Assembly: GCA_002390425.1 (NCBI GenBank) | Contig: DGPL01000030.1 | Coordinates: 3,523 to 62,443 of the forward strand | Direction of reading: 5' to 3' | DNA from: Kordiimonadaceae bacterium UBA4441 | GTDB taxonomy: Bacteria > Pseudomonadota > Alphaproteobacteria > Sphingomonadales > Emcibacteraceae | Length of the DNA: 58,921 nucleotides | Shown: positions 9,233 to 17,991 of the stretch, piece by piece | Layout: each line of letters starts with the position of its first letter | Position numbering within the stretch: position 1 is the first letter of the stretch | Position numbers and translations under genes: made by a program | Notes under the pieces: generated by a model | Database searches by the model: none | Told to the model about the DNA's origin: nothing | Seen by the model: only the letters and a program-made list of their open reading frames with translations

Positions 9233-9865
9233 ATGATGAAAATGATCCTCGCCTTAGCGAGTGTAACAAATACTTCATTACCAGAAATTTCTACCGATAT
9301 GGAAAGTTGGGTATTGCCGCTTTATGGCGAAGAAATGCAATTTGATGTTAAAAGAAATGGCAAGAAGATCGGCGAGCATTTTGTCACATTCAAACAAGAA
9401 AATGACAAGTTGATTGTTAATGCCGAAACTAAAATTCGTGTTAAATTTTTATTCATTACAGCATATCGCTTTGACTATAAAGCTGAAGAAATTTGGCAAG
9501 CTAATGAATTAAAAACCCTCAATGCCTTTACCAATGATAATGGTGAAGTTTCAGAGGTCAATTATACTTATGAAGATAAAAGTACGCCCCTTTTTTCCAC
9601 GAACCACTGGAACCCTAATGTGTTAAGCGCGGATATGGTTTTAAATTCGATCACTGGAAAAACGAATAACGTCACTATTTCAGAATTGGGATGGGAAGAG
9701 ATATCTATCCAAGATGAAACGCGCCCCGCTCTACGTCATGAATATTCTGGTGACTTAAAAGACGTCACAACATGGTATGATGAAAAAGGTCGCTGGGTTG
9801 GATTACAATTTAAAAGTAAGGACGATTCTATCATTTCTTATGAATGTAATGTGTGTGGTATATAA
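9233..9865 (+). CDS. DUF6134-family protein
   Basis: 210 residues, predicted beta-rich, with MQFDVKRNGKKIGEHFVTF near the N-terminus and a repeated edge-strand pattern (Tyr/Phe alternating with charged residues) that I associate with DUF6134. The N-terminal 15 residues are weakly hydrophobic, so export is possible but not clear. The stop codon overlaps the start of the SDR gene (TAATG), so the two are translationally coupled. Function unknown. Its place beside SDR, DUF3833 and CFA-like genes suggests a part in membrane-lipid modification or its protection. Confidence 0.65.
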   Translation: MMKMILALASVTNTSLPEISTDMESWVLPLYGEEMQFDVKRNGKKIGEHFVTFKQENDKLIVNAETKIRVKFLFITAYRFDYKAEEIWQANELKTLNAFTNDNGEVSEVNYTYEDKSTPLFSTNHWNPNVLSADMVLNSITGKTNNVTISELGWEEISIQDETRPALRHEYSGDLKDVTTWYDEKGRWVGLQFKSKDDSIISYECNVCGI

Positions 9866-10623
9866 TGGACACTCCATGGAAATCGGCTTGGATTATTGGC
9901 GCGAGCAGCGGGCTAGGCGAAGAGATTAGCCGGCAATTAGCGGCCCATGGTTGTAAAACATATATCTCTGCGAGACGAGTTAATGTTCTTGATGAACTTA
10001 GCAATCAATTTGATAATTCAACACCTATTAAGCTCGATATCACAAATCGCGATCAATGTGATCAAGCAACAAAAAAAGTTATAGCAGAGAATGGTTCCCT
10101 ACCAGACCTAATCATTATTAATGCCGCTATCTATGCACCAATGAATGTTGAGACATTTGATCCGCAAAAGATCGCTGATATGATAGATGTCAATTATGTT
10201 GGCAGTGCGAATATCATTGATGCAATCATAAAAAGCGACAACCCCACAAACTCAATAACATTAGCAACCGTAACATCGCCAAGTGGATGGCGCGGCCTTC
10301 CGGGTGGTATTGGTTATGGACCATCTAAGGCCGCATTAATAAATATGATTGAAGGTATGACACCTGAGATGCGTGAACGTGGTTTCGATATGAGACTTAT
10401 TAACCCTGGGTTTATTAAAACACGCTTAACGGAAATGAATGATTTCGAAATGCCTCAGCTAATGGAACCTGATGATGCGGCTAGAAGAGCCATAAAAGGA
10501 CTAATGAGCAATAAATTTGATATTTCTTTTCCAAATCCGTTTATTCTGAAACTAAAATTTTTGCGTCTACTTCCATATAAATTATTCTTTAATATTACTT
10601 CTCGTTTAACTCAAAAAAAATGA
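9865..10623 (+). CDS. Short-chain dehydrogenase/reductase
   Basis: 252 residues of classical SDR fold. The cofactor motif GASSGLGE lies near the start, followed by NAAIYAPM (Asn-Ala-Ala in place of NNAG), and the catalytic pair YGPSK sits near residue 150. The sequence continues to a basic, hydrophobic tail (LKLKFLRLLPYKLFF) that could touch membrane. It would reduce or oxidise a carbonyl/alcohol with NAD(P)H. I chose the ATG at 9865, overlapping the upstream stop by one base. Substrate not determinable; the neighbourhood suggests a lipid. Confidence 0.8.
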   Translation: MDTPWKSAWIIGASSGLGEEISRQLAAHGCKTYISARRVNVLDELSNQFDNSTPIKLDITNRDQCDQATKKVIAENGSLPDLIIINAAIYAPMNVETFDPQKIADMIDVNYVGSANIIDAIIKSDNPTNSITLATVTSPSGWRGLPGGIGYGPSKAALINMIEGMTPEMRERGFDMRLINPGFIKTRLTEMNDFEMPQLMEPDDAARRAIKGLMSNKFDISFPNPFILKLKFLRLLPYKLFFNITSRLTQKK

Positions 10624-10645
10624 GACACTATTTTCATAGGGTCTC
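10613..10645 (-). terminator. Rho-independent terminator of the lipid-modification operon
   Basis: An inverted repeat GAGAC-A-CTA / TAG-G-GTCTC (10622-10645, one internal mismatch) is followed on the minus strand by a run of eight T. It lies between the convergent SDR and DUF3833 genes. The minus-strand U-tract makes it a good terminator for the leftward operon; on the plus strand the downstream T content is low. Confidence 0.7.
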
Positions 10646-10691
10646 TTAAGTTTGGGAAAGCTAATGAAATTAGCTTCTGGGAGGAAAACTC

Positions 10692-11219
10692 TTATGAATT
10701 CTTATAAAAGGATAGTGTTACGCTACCAACATTAAATCCCCATTTGGAAACATGTGCACGATTAATAAGCACACCATCCTCTTGCAGGAACATCCAATCA
10801 TCAAATTTCAAGTGATAACTCGTATCGCCAACCTGCGTATCAAATACATATTGCCAATTAAATGCATTGCCGGAAACCTGGCCTTTGGCAATACCGATTA
10901 CGCCGTTTGTGGTACCTTCGTATCGACCATCAGATAATTTATTGATTTTCCAGATACGCTGCTCGACTTTACCATTTAAATATTCGAAATCTTCGATCAA
11001 CGTTAAAACATTATCTTCAAATGTTCCGGTAATTTTAACTTTAAATTGATTAACAACTTCGCCGGATCTTTTCTCAAATACACCGTAGGCCGTCGTTTCA
11101 CCGACGAAATATTCTTCAAGTAGGAGCTTAGGCTCGTTTTCTTTATATTGTGTTACATTCATTGTACTGCATCCCGTTATAAATCCTGCTAGGATTAGAA
11201 TTAAAAATTTCTTTAACAT
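10692..11219 (-). CDS. DUF3833 lipoprotein
   Basis: 175 residues. A lipoprotein signal peptide ends at FITGC (lipidated Cys17), placing it on a membrane facing the periplasm. The body is a lipocalin-like beta pattern (GTFEDNVLTLIEDFEY, SDGRYEGTTNGVIG, SYHLKFDDWMFLQEDG) matching DUF3833. Last gene of the leftward operon 14666 to 10692, 11 bp after the CFA-like methyltransferase. A lipid-carrying or lipid-sensing role is a reasonable guess from fold and neighbours; there is no direct evidence. Confidence 0.75.
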   Translation of the reverse strand: MLKKFLILILAGFITGCSTMNVTQYKENEPKLLLEEYFVGETTAYGVFEKRSGEVVNQFKVKITGTFEDNVLTLIEDFEYLNGKVEQRIWKINKLSDGRYEGTTNGVIGIAKGQVSGNAFNWQYVFDTQVGDTSYHLKFDDWMFLQEDGVLINRAHVSKWGFNVGSVTLSFYKNS

Positions 11220-11230
11220 TTTTTATCTCT

Positions 11231-12478
11231 TTATCTGTGACCGAGAGTAAACTGTGCTACGTCAATGGTTTCATGTTCAAAACCAACTTCACAATATTCA
11301 AGGTAGTATAACCACATACGATAAAAACGCTCATCTAGACCAAAATCAGATAAATTATTTTTGGCTTCCAAGAATTTTTCGCGCCATTGCCGTAGGGTTT
11401 CCGCGTAACTTTTACCGAATTTAAAAACGGATGTGACATCTAACCCGGCATCATTGGCGTGATTTATAAACAGCTCTTCTGTGGGCAGCATTCCACCAGG
11501 GAAGGTATATTTTTGAATAAAATCTACATTATTACTATATTTTTCAAATCGTTCTGGATTAATAGTAATCACTTGTATTGAAGCCTGCCCGCCTTCTGCT
11601 AATAGCTTCTTCACCTGATCAAAATATGCGACCCAGTGTTTTTGGCCAACGGCTTCAAACATTTCAATTGATACAATTTTGTCAAACTTACCCTTCAGAT
11701 CGCGATAATCCTGAAAATGAACGAAGTCTTTTTCTGCTGAAATATTTGAAAGCCTATCTTTGGCATATTTTAATTGTTCATTTGAAATCGTAATACCGCG
11801 GTAATCCACATCTTTATTTTGCAAAAGGTGTTCCGCAAAGCCGCCCCATCCGCATCCAATTTCAAGTACTTTTTCACCATCATTAATATCAATAGTATCC
11901 AGAATACGTTGATATTTATTATATTGACCCTGACGTAAATCAGTCGTTTCTGTAAAATCGGCTGATGAATAAGTCATACTTTGATCAAGCATCATTTCAT
12001 AAAAATCATTTCCAAGATCATAATGGAAAGAAATATTTTTCTGCGAACCTGATTTGCTATTATCACGCAATACATGATGAGCATATTTATTAATAAGCTT
12101 AGAAAACCAATAACGTTTCTTTTGTTTTCTAAGCACATGTTCATTTAATAAAAACCAGTTAAACAAAGATGAAAGGCGTGGAATATCAACATCGCCTGCC
12201 AGATAGCTTTCAGCAAACGCAAGCTCACCACCTGTAAGGTATCTCATGATACCCTGCCAATTTTTAAAGTGAACTTCTGCGATGGGGCCGTTATTACTAG
12301 CAAAATGGCTTACAACTTCACTACTAGGTAACGTTACTTTTACTCCACCATATTCAATATTTGAAATAAGGGAGGATACAATCCGTCCGAACATTGTCTT
12401 GGGTTTACTCCTTGAAATACCTTTTGAATCTGAATATTTTTCAATAGGCTGTACCGCGATTTCATCAATATTTTTCAT
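11231..12478 (-). CDS. CFA-synthase-like SAM-dependent lipid methyltransferase
   Basis: 415 residues. An N-terminal lipid-binding part is followed by FHYDLGNDFYEMML and MTYSSA, the SAM-binding motif VLEIGCGWGG (about residue 200), SIEMFEAVG, and the family C-terminus YLEYCEVGFEH. Cyclopropane fatty acid synthases methylate double bonds of membrane phospholipids; close relatives methylate unsaturated chains without closing the ring, as in furan fatty acid synthesis. The usual EHVG is EAVG here. Starts four bases inside the DUF1365 gene. The DUF1365 and flavin-oxidase partners and the nearby RpoE/ChrR genes favour the stress-lipid branch over housekeeping cfa. Confidence 0.85.
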   Translation of the reverse strand: MKNIDEIAVQPIEKYSDSKGISRSKPKTMFGRIVSSLISNIEYGGVKVTLPSSEVVSHFASNNGPIAEVHFKNWQGIMRYLTGGELAFAESYLAGDVDIPRLSSLFNWFLLNEHVLRKQKKRYWFSKLINKYAHHVLRDNSKSGSQKNISFHYDLGNDFYEMMLDQSMTYSSADFTETTDLRQGQYNKYQRILDTIDINDGEKVLEIGCGWGGFAEHLLQNKDVDYRGITISNEQLKYAKDRLSNISAEKDFVHFQDYRDLKGKFDKIVSIEMFEAVGQKHWVAYFDQVKKLLAEGGQASIQVITINPERFEKYSNNVDFIQKYTFPGGMLPTEELFINHANDAGLDVTSVFKFGKSYAETLRQWREKFLEAKNNLSDFGLDERFYRMWLYYLEYCEVGFEHETIDVAQFTLGHR

Positions 12479-13290
12479 TGTTTTTCCTTATATTTTGCAG
12501 AAGTCCCTTTTACTCCAACAGCAATAGTGGATTGATAAGTATGTTTTTCTGGATGTTTGAAAACTTTAATACCTTTTAGCTTTAGCTTTATTGCTTCATA
12601 TAATATCCCAGCAAACACCTTCATGGTCATAAAGGGTGCTCTTAAGCATAAAAAGAAAACTTCTTTATCCGTTAACTCTATTGCCTCACCAATAAAGTTA
12701 GCAGTCATCAACATTTCACCGTTATGAAGATAGTCGATAATGACACGAGCCGATTTACCTGGTTCTTCTATTTTAAAACGGTATTCCCCCTTACGATCAA
12801 AGAAGGGGCTTACATGGAAGCATTTATCAACATGATGTACATCATTAAAAGATTTGCCCTCTGGTATCGGATAAATATAGTTATGACGTTCGCGGAACGT
12901 ATTTCTGACTTCATAAATAATGGCGAGATGTTCATCATTTTCACCAAAACAATAAAATACAGTGAGGGGATTAAAAACATATCCATTAACACGAGGATAA
13001 GTCAGCATTTTAATGGATTTAATTTTATCCCGCTCAATTGAAACTTGATCTAATAAATCGAGCAATTTTGATTTTAAACTTTTTTCTTTAAGTCTTGGGT
13101 CACCATAATCTTTTTCATAAAGACTCATGAAATTAAAACGATTTAATGAGAAAAATTTTAACGATTTATCTAACTCTTCCAATTCATCAACATCTGCATA
13201 AAGTGTGAAAACTTTATACTTTAATTGATGCTCCTTAGGTGAAAAGCGTTTATGAAACACCTGGCCTTTATAAATGCGTGCACCAGTCAT
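12475..13290 (-). CDS. DUF1365 family protein
   Basis: 271 residues with the DUF1365 pattern: ARIYKGQVFHKRFSPKEHQLKY at the start (in short: VFHKR and HxxxY), then PRVNGYVFNPLTVFYC in the middle and SPFFDRKGEYRF later. DUF1365 is almost always found between a flavin amine-oxidase-like gene and a CFA-like methyltransferase, exactly as here, and overlaps both neighbours (1 bp and 4 bp). The biochemical role is not established to my knowledge; genetic context points to modification of unsaturated membrane acyl chains. Confidence 0.85.
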   Translation of the reverse strand: MTGARIYKGQVFHKRFSPKEHQLKYKVFTLYADVDELEELDKSLKFFSLNRFNFMSLYEKDYGDPRLKEKSLKSKLLDLLDQVSIERDKIKSIKMLTYPRVNGYVFNPLTVFYCFGENDEHLAIIYEVRNTFRERHNYIYPIPEGKSFNDVHHVDKCFHVSPFFDRKGEYRFKIEEPGKSARVIIDYLHNGEMLMTANFIGEAIELTDKEVFFLCLRAPFMTMKVFAGILYEAIKLKLKGIKVFKHPEKHTYQSTIAVGVKGTSAKYKEKQ

Positions 13291-14666
13291 TAAGCAACCT
13301 CTTTTGACTGGTTGATATCTTCTATTTGATCTTTTAATTTCTTTGCATGTTCCAAAGTTAAAACACGACTATTCATATCCGGTAATGACCAAGGACGCTT
13401 AACATTTCCAAGGTTCTCTGCTGCATACAATCCACTTTGTAAACCATCCTCATGAAAGCCATATCCAAAATGGGCTCCAGCATACCAAATATTTCTATGA
13501 CCCATTAGTTCACCCATACGTTTTTGCGCATCCAAAGTCGAAAGATCAAATATCGGATGCTCATAATCTTTTGAATAATGAACAAGGTCCGCTCTTGGTT
13601 CCTCTTCTGGGTTTAAGGTTACGAACAGGTTTGTTTCAGTATCTAGTGGCTGTAACATATTCATCCAGTAGGTAACAGATAACTTACGATCATCATCACT
13701 GTCATTTTGCATATAATTCCAGCTTGACCACGCACGCTTTCTTTTTGGCATAAATTGCTTATCACTATGAAGAACGGCTCTATTTTTGGCATACTTAAAA
13801 GAACCAAGAATAGCTTTTTCAAGTGGATCGGCATCATTAATCATCTTAAGGGCTGTATTCGCATGAGTAGCGATTAGAATACGGTCAAAAATAACCTCTT
13901 CTTTGCCGTGTGCTTTGACGGAAACCCCATCATTGACCCTTTTAATATTAGTTATCGGCGCATTATTATAATAAATGGCGTTGGTTTCATTCATTAATGC
14001 TTTAACGTAATTCTTACTGCCCCCAGGAATAGTAAACCACTGGGGTCGGTCTTTAACCTGCAATAAGCCATGGTTTTGGCAAAACCGAAGAAAACTTGTT
14101 AAGGGAAAATCGCCCACTTTATTAGATGGTGTTGACCAAACGGCTGCGGCCATGGGCAAAATATGATCGCGCATAAAACCATCGTCATAATTTTTCTCAT
14201 TAAGAAAATCTCTTAATGTAATTTCTTCTGCCTTTTTAGGATCAATTTTATTGGTTTCTTCATAAAAGCGAAGAATAGAACGAACCATTTTCCAAAATCT
14301 TGGACGAACTAGATTAAGAGGCTGAGCCACTAAGCTAGTGAGTTTAGGACTGCCCGCATATTCAAATCCCCCTCTATCCATTGAAACACCAAACGACATC
14401 TCTGTCGGACAAGGGGCAATGCCAATTTCGTTCATCAAAGCCAGGAAATTTGGATAATTTCTATCATTACAAACAATGAAACCTGTATCAACGGGAATGT
14501 CCCCATCCGGTGTAATTGCCGTCACCGTATTCGCATGGCCACCAAAATGATTATCCGCTTCAAAAACAGTTACATTATGCTTTTTTGATAATAACCACGC
14601 AGCACCCAATCCGGATATACCCGCGCCAATAACGGCTACGTTCAACTTTCTTTCATCTTTGTACAT
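13290..14666 (-). CDS. FAD/NAD(P)-binding amine-oxidase-like protein (lipid modification)
   Basis: 458 residues beginning at the ATG at 14666, which has AAGGTGGG as ribosome site; the longer frame from 14702 lacks one. FAD motif VAVIGAGISGLGAAWLL starts near residue 10, followed by FGGHANTV and DTGFIVCNDRNYPNF, the hallmark of the flavoproteins linked to DUF1365 and CFA-like genes. In Rhodobacter sphaeroides such a gene takes part in furan fatty acid formation. First gene of a four-gene leftward operon with overlapping junctions. The family assignment is strong; the exact reaction (desaturation or oxygen insertion) is inferred. Confidence 0.85.
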   Translation of the reverse strand: MYKDERKLNVAVIGAGISGLGAAWLLSKKHNVTVFEADNHFGGHANTVTAITPDGDIPVDTGFIVCNDRNYPNFLALMNEIGIAPCPTEMSFGVSMDRGGFEYAGSPKLTSLVAQPLNLVRPRFWKMVRSILRFYEETNKIDPKKAEEITLRDFLNEKNYDDGFMRDHILPMAAAVWSTPSNKVGDFPLTSFLRFCQNHGLLQVKDRPQWFTIPGGSKNYVKALMNETNAIYYNNAPITNIKRVNDGVSVKAHGKEEVIFDRILIATHANTALKMINDADPLEKAILGSFKYAKNRAVLHSDKQFMPKRKRAWSSWNYMQNDSDDDRKLSVTYWMNMLQPLDTETNLFVTLNPEEEPRADLVHYSKDYEHPIFDLSTLDAQKRMGELMGHRNIWYAGAHFGYGFHEDGLQSGLYAAENLGNVKRPWSLPDMNSRVLTLEHAKKLKDQIEDINQSKEVA

Positions 14667-14788
14667 GACCCACCTTAACTTAATTATGGTTTCTTTACGC
14701 ATTTAAGGTGAAACCGGATTGAAAATAGTTAAAAAAACAACGCTTTAGAAGTACGCATTTACTACTTCAAAGATAGATTTTATTCATT

Positions 14789-16408
14789 TTATTTTGCTAA
14801 CAATACATATGTAAGAATAACAAGAAAACTAATGATAAAACCGGATAATTTTGCATACTTCCATGGCTCAAGATTTATTGAAGCTTTTTTCACTGTCTTT
14901 TTCAAATAATCCTCAGGCCAAATTTTGCTAATTAATAACATCATGAAAATAGTAATTAAAAACACCAGCGCTAAGAAATGCAGAAAATGAATTTCTTCAC
15001 TAATCCCTAATAATTCTTGGAAAAAACTTTGAACATTTGCACCAAAAGCAAAAACCAAAAAATAAAAAATGAGCGGACCCAAAACCATGGCAATTTTCGC
15101 GGACCTTGCCGTCACAAATTTTGTCATAAATCCAAGTAAAATGACCGCGAGCATGGGACCAAAGAATGTAGCATTAATTTTTTGCAAATAATTGTAAAGA
15201 CTGCCTTCGGTATTAATCAATGGGGCCGCTAACATTGCCACAATTGCAAGGATAATGCTGCATAATCTCCCAGACCAAACTAACTCTGGGCCTGACGCAT
15301 CCTTATTCATAAACACCTGATAGATACCTTGACTGAATAATGTCGCGGAACTATTTAGAACGCTATTAAAAGTACTGAGTACCGCACCAACCATAACAGC
15401 CGCAAAAAAACCAACGAGTGGATCAGGCAAAATTTCATTCACAAGCATTGGATAGGCAAGCATCGCATTTTCAGGGCCCAATTGATCTTTAAATAAATAA
15501 AATGCGATTACACCCGGAAGTACGATGGCAATCGGTCCAAGAAGCTTAAAACACGCAGCGATGAGAACCCCTTTTTGACCTTCCGCAAGATTTTTTGCGC
15601 CAAGTGCTCGTTGGATGATGGATTGGTTGGTACACCAAAAAAAGATTTGATTGACGATCATACCTGTAAATAAAACACCAAAAGGCAGAAATGATCCCGG
15701 TTCATCACCTGTGATATCAAATTTTTCCGGAACTTCGGTATAAACTTTATTCAATCCGCCAAATAGATCCCCTTCCCCCACATATAGTAAAGCAAGAATT
15801 GGAACAAGTAATCCAACTGCTAAAAACCCGATGCCGTTTATGGTATCGGATATGGCCACCGCTTTAAGGCCGCCAAAAATTGCATAAAGTGATCCTAATG
15901 TTCCAATCGCCCATACCATCACCCAAACGGCTGTTTGTTTTTCTATTCCAAGCGCCCCAGATACATCGAACAAACTTTCCAACCCAGAGGCACCAAAAAG
16001 CAAGACAACTGGCAAAATAGCAACCACATAGGAAAACAGAAATAAAATCGTTGCTATTACTCTTGTGTTTTGATCAAATCTTAACGCCAGAAATTCCGGT
16101 ATCGTTGTTAATCCACGAGCCAGATATTTCGGTAAAAAATAGAGCGCCGTCAATACCATTGCAAGAGCCGCCGTCGTTTCCCAAGCCATTACCGCAATTG
16201 TATGCGCATATGCATCCGCATTAAGTCCTATCATATGTTCCGTAGAAAGATTGGTAAGTATCAGTGAACCAGCGATCACCCAAGCCGTTAAACTACGACC
16301 GCCTAGAAAATAATCATCGGATGTCTTCATTTGATCATTTCGCGTTTTCATATAAGAAATAATCGCAACCAATCCTGTAAAGAATATAAATGATAATACG
16401 GCCAACAT
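14789..16408 (-). CDS. Sodium:solute symporter (SSS family), sugar-type
   Basis: 539 residues with about 14 hydrophobic segments. SDDYFLGGRSLTAWVIAGS near residue 30 and the family's core GGLKAVAISDTING (about residue 180) mark the SSS family; length and TNLSTEHMIG resemble the sodium/glucose-type branch. It imports a solute with Na+. The glucokinase gene is transcribed divergently 107 bp away, which favours a hexose substrate. It stands alone on the minus strand, 122 bp after the start of the flavin-oxidase operon. Substrate is inferred from context. Confidence 0.8.
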   Translation of the reverse strand: MLAVLSFIFFTGLVAIISYMKTRNDQMKTSDDYFLGGRSLTAWVIAGSLILTNLSTEHMIGLNADAYAHTIAVMAWETTAALAMVLTALYFLPKYLARGLTTIPEFLALRFDQNTRVIATILFLFSYVVAILPVVLLFGASGLESLFDVSGALGIEKQTAVWVMVWAIGTLGSLYAIFGGLKAVAISDTINGIGFLAVGLLVPILALLYVGEGDLFGGLNKVYTEVPEKFDITGDEPGSFLPFGVLFTGMIVNQIFFWCTNQSIIQRALGAKNLAEGQKGVLIAACFKLLGPIAIVLPGVIAFYLFKDQLGPENAMLAYPMLVNEILPDPLVGFFAAVMVGAVLSTFNSVLNSSATLFSQGIYQVFMNKDASGPELVWSGRLCSIILAIVAMLAAPLINTEGSLYNYLQKINATFFGPMLAVILLGFMTKFVTARSAKIAMVLGPLIFYFLVFAFGANVQSFFQELLGISEEIHFLHFLALVFLITIFMMLLISKIWPEDYLKKTVKKASINLEPWKYAKLSGFIISFLVILTYVLLAK

Positions 16409-16457
16409 GCCTTTTTTCCCTCACCCTTTTATTTTGTTATTTCACATATATCAGTAA

Positions 16458-16487
16458 TAGACAAGATTGAAACCTTTTGGTTATAGT
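16458..16487 (+). promoter_or_regulatory. Candidate promoter of glucokinase
   Basis: TAGACA and TATAGT with an 18-base spacer lie 29 bases upstream of the glucokinase start, in the divergent gap to the symporter. A visual match to a sigma-70 promoter only. Confidence 0.35.
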
Positions 16488-16515
16488 GGCGACGACTAAC
16501 TTTGAAGGATGAAAA

Positions 16516-17481
16516 TTGACAGATACGATGATCATATCGGACGTAGGCGGAACCAATGGACGCTTTGCAGTAGCCCATAGTGATAGTGAAGGAAACATTG
16601 ACCATCTTTCGCATATCAATGTTTATCAATGTCGTGATTATAATACGTTCACAGATATGCTTGAAACATTCATCAATTCATTAAACATACCGCCACCTAA
16701 AACGGCTCGTTTAGCAATTGCAGGTGAAATGACCAAACGCCATGGTGTTTTATGGCATTATAACTGGGACATCAATTCAGATGATCTTGAAGCAAAATTT
16801 AACTTTGATAATGTAACGCTTCTTAATGATTATGAAGCCTTGGTTTATTCGGTTCCACACTTATCAAAAGACGACCTTTTAACAATTACACCCTTTTCTG
16901 ACGGACTTAAAAATGCACCTTATAGTGTATTTGGTCTGGGAACTGGATTAGGTGGTGCCATAGGGGCACCACACAATAATGGTTTATCGGTGATCCCAAC
17001 AGAAATCGGGCATATTTCATTTGCCCCTAAAACAGAAGAACAAATGAAACTATTAAAGTTTTGCAATAAAACATTAGATCACACGTCTATCGAAACATTA
17101 CTATCGGGGAATGGAATTAAAAGAATATATAATTTTCTCCTATCCAAAAATAATTTGGACGAAGATGATTTAACCCCTGCCGAAATAACCCGAAAAGCAA
17201 TTAATCAAAACGATACTATAGCGATAAAATGTGTTGAGTTATTACTCTCAATATTAGCGAGCGCAGCAGGAGATATCGCCGTATCGCAAGGCGCAAGAGG
17301 CGGAATTTATATCGGTGGCGGCATCATGCCGAAGCTTGTTTCTCAAATCAGATCAGAACAATTCATAAAAAGATTTTGTGATAAAGGACCAATGTCCGAA
17401 TGCAATCAAAAAATCCCAATTCATGTCATCATTTCACAAAGCCCAGCTTTGATTGGTAGTTTTTATTCAAAATATGCTTGA
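16516..17481 (+). CDS. glk: Glucokinase
   Basis: 321 residues of the bacterial glucokinase family. DVGGTNGRFAVA (ATP/phosphate 1) lies at the start, LAIAGEMTK and LLNDYEAL in the middle, and GLGTGLGGA (phosphate 2) near residue 137; EIGHISFAP carries the sugar-binding Glu and His. It phosphorylates glucose with ATP for glycolysis or the Entner-Doudoroff route. Translation most likely begins at TTG 16516 with AAGGA seven bases before it; the ATG at 16528 would also leave the ATP site whole. It is transcribed away from the adjacent Na+/sugar symporter. Confidence 0.85.
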   Translation: MTDTMIISDVGGTNGRFAVAHSDSEGNIDHLSHINVYQCRDYNTFTDMLETFINSLNIPPPKTARLAIAGEMTKRHGVLWHYNWDINSDDLEAKFNFDNVTLLNDYEALVYSVPHLSKDDLLTITPFSDGLKNAPYSVFGLGTGLGGAIGAPHNNGLSVIPTEIGHISFAPKTEEQMKLLKFCNKTLDHTSIETLLSGNGIKRIYNFLLSKNNLDEDDLTPAEITRKAINQNDTIAIKCVELLLSILASAAGDIAVSQGARGGIYIGGGIMPKLVSQIRSEQFIKRFCDKGPMSECNQKIPIHVIISQSPALIGSFYSKYA

Positions 17482-17503
17482 ATTTTCAAATATAATTAAT
17501 ATT

Positions 17504-17535
17504 ATATCCTGATTATTAGATATTTATCAGGATAT
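17504..17535 (+). promoter_or_regulatory. Inverted repeat upstream of the Lrp gene (candidate operator)
   Basis: Perfect nine-base arms ATATCCTGA (17504-17512) and TCAGGATAT (17527-17535) end ten bases before the Lrp-type start codon. Lrp/AsnC regulators commonly bind such repeats to control their own gene. It could alternatively act as a weak terminator of glk, but no T-run follows. Confidence 0.5.
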
Positions 17536-17544
17536 ATTATTGAT

Positions 17545-17991
17545 ATGAATGATATTGACAAGAAAATTTCCAATTTAATTCAAAAAAATGGCCGCTTATC
17601 AAGTGCAGAAATCGCCGCCGCTGTCGGTGTATCAGTTTCAACGGCCAACGAACGTGTTAGACGGTTAACGTCTAGCGGTATTGTGAAAGATTGGCGTGCC
17701 GTACTTAATCCGAAAAATGTCGGTGCGTCACTTTGCGCATTAATCATGGTTGATGTTAATTATGAAGGCGAAGAGGAAACCACTGAAACTTTATCCACTT
17801 TCAAAGAAATTCAAGAAATTCACCATATAAGTGGCGCCCACTCTTATTTAATTAAAATAAGAGTGGCAGATACGGATGCCTTGCAAAATTTTCTAAGTGA
17901 AAAGGTAAAACCACTTAAAGGCGTGACAGGAACAGAATCCTTCATTGTTCTTGAAACAGTAAAAGAAACCACTGAGGTGCTTATTTCATGA
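17545..17991 (+). CDS. Lrp/AsnC-family transcriptional regulator
   Basis: 148 residues. An N-terminal winged helix (LSSAEIAAAVGVSVSTANERVRRL at about 18-41, cited here by position) precedes an RAM/AsnC sensor domain with HHISGAHSYLIKIRVAD, where amino acids bind. It overlaps the next gene by four bases, so the regulator and a flavoprotein are co-translated, followed by gamma-glutamyltranspeptidase. A local role in amino acid or gamma-glutamyl compound use is likely. A perfect inverted repeat just upstream is a candidate autoregulatory site. Confidence 0.85.
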   Translation: MNDIDKKISNLIQKNGRLSSAEIAAAVGVSVSTANERVRRLTSSGIVKDWRAVLNPKNVGASLCALIMVDVNYEGEEETTETLSTFKEIQEIHHISGAHSYLIKIRVADTDALQNFLSEKVKPLKGVTGTESFIVLETVKETTEVLIS

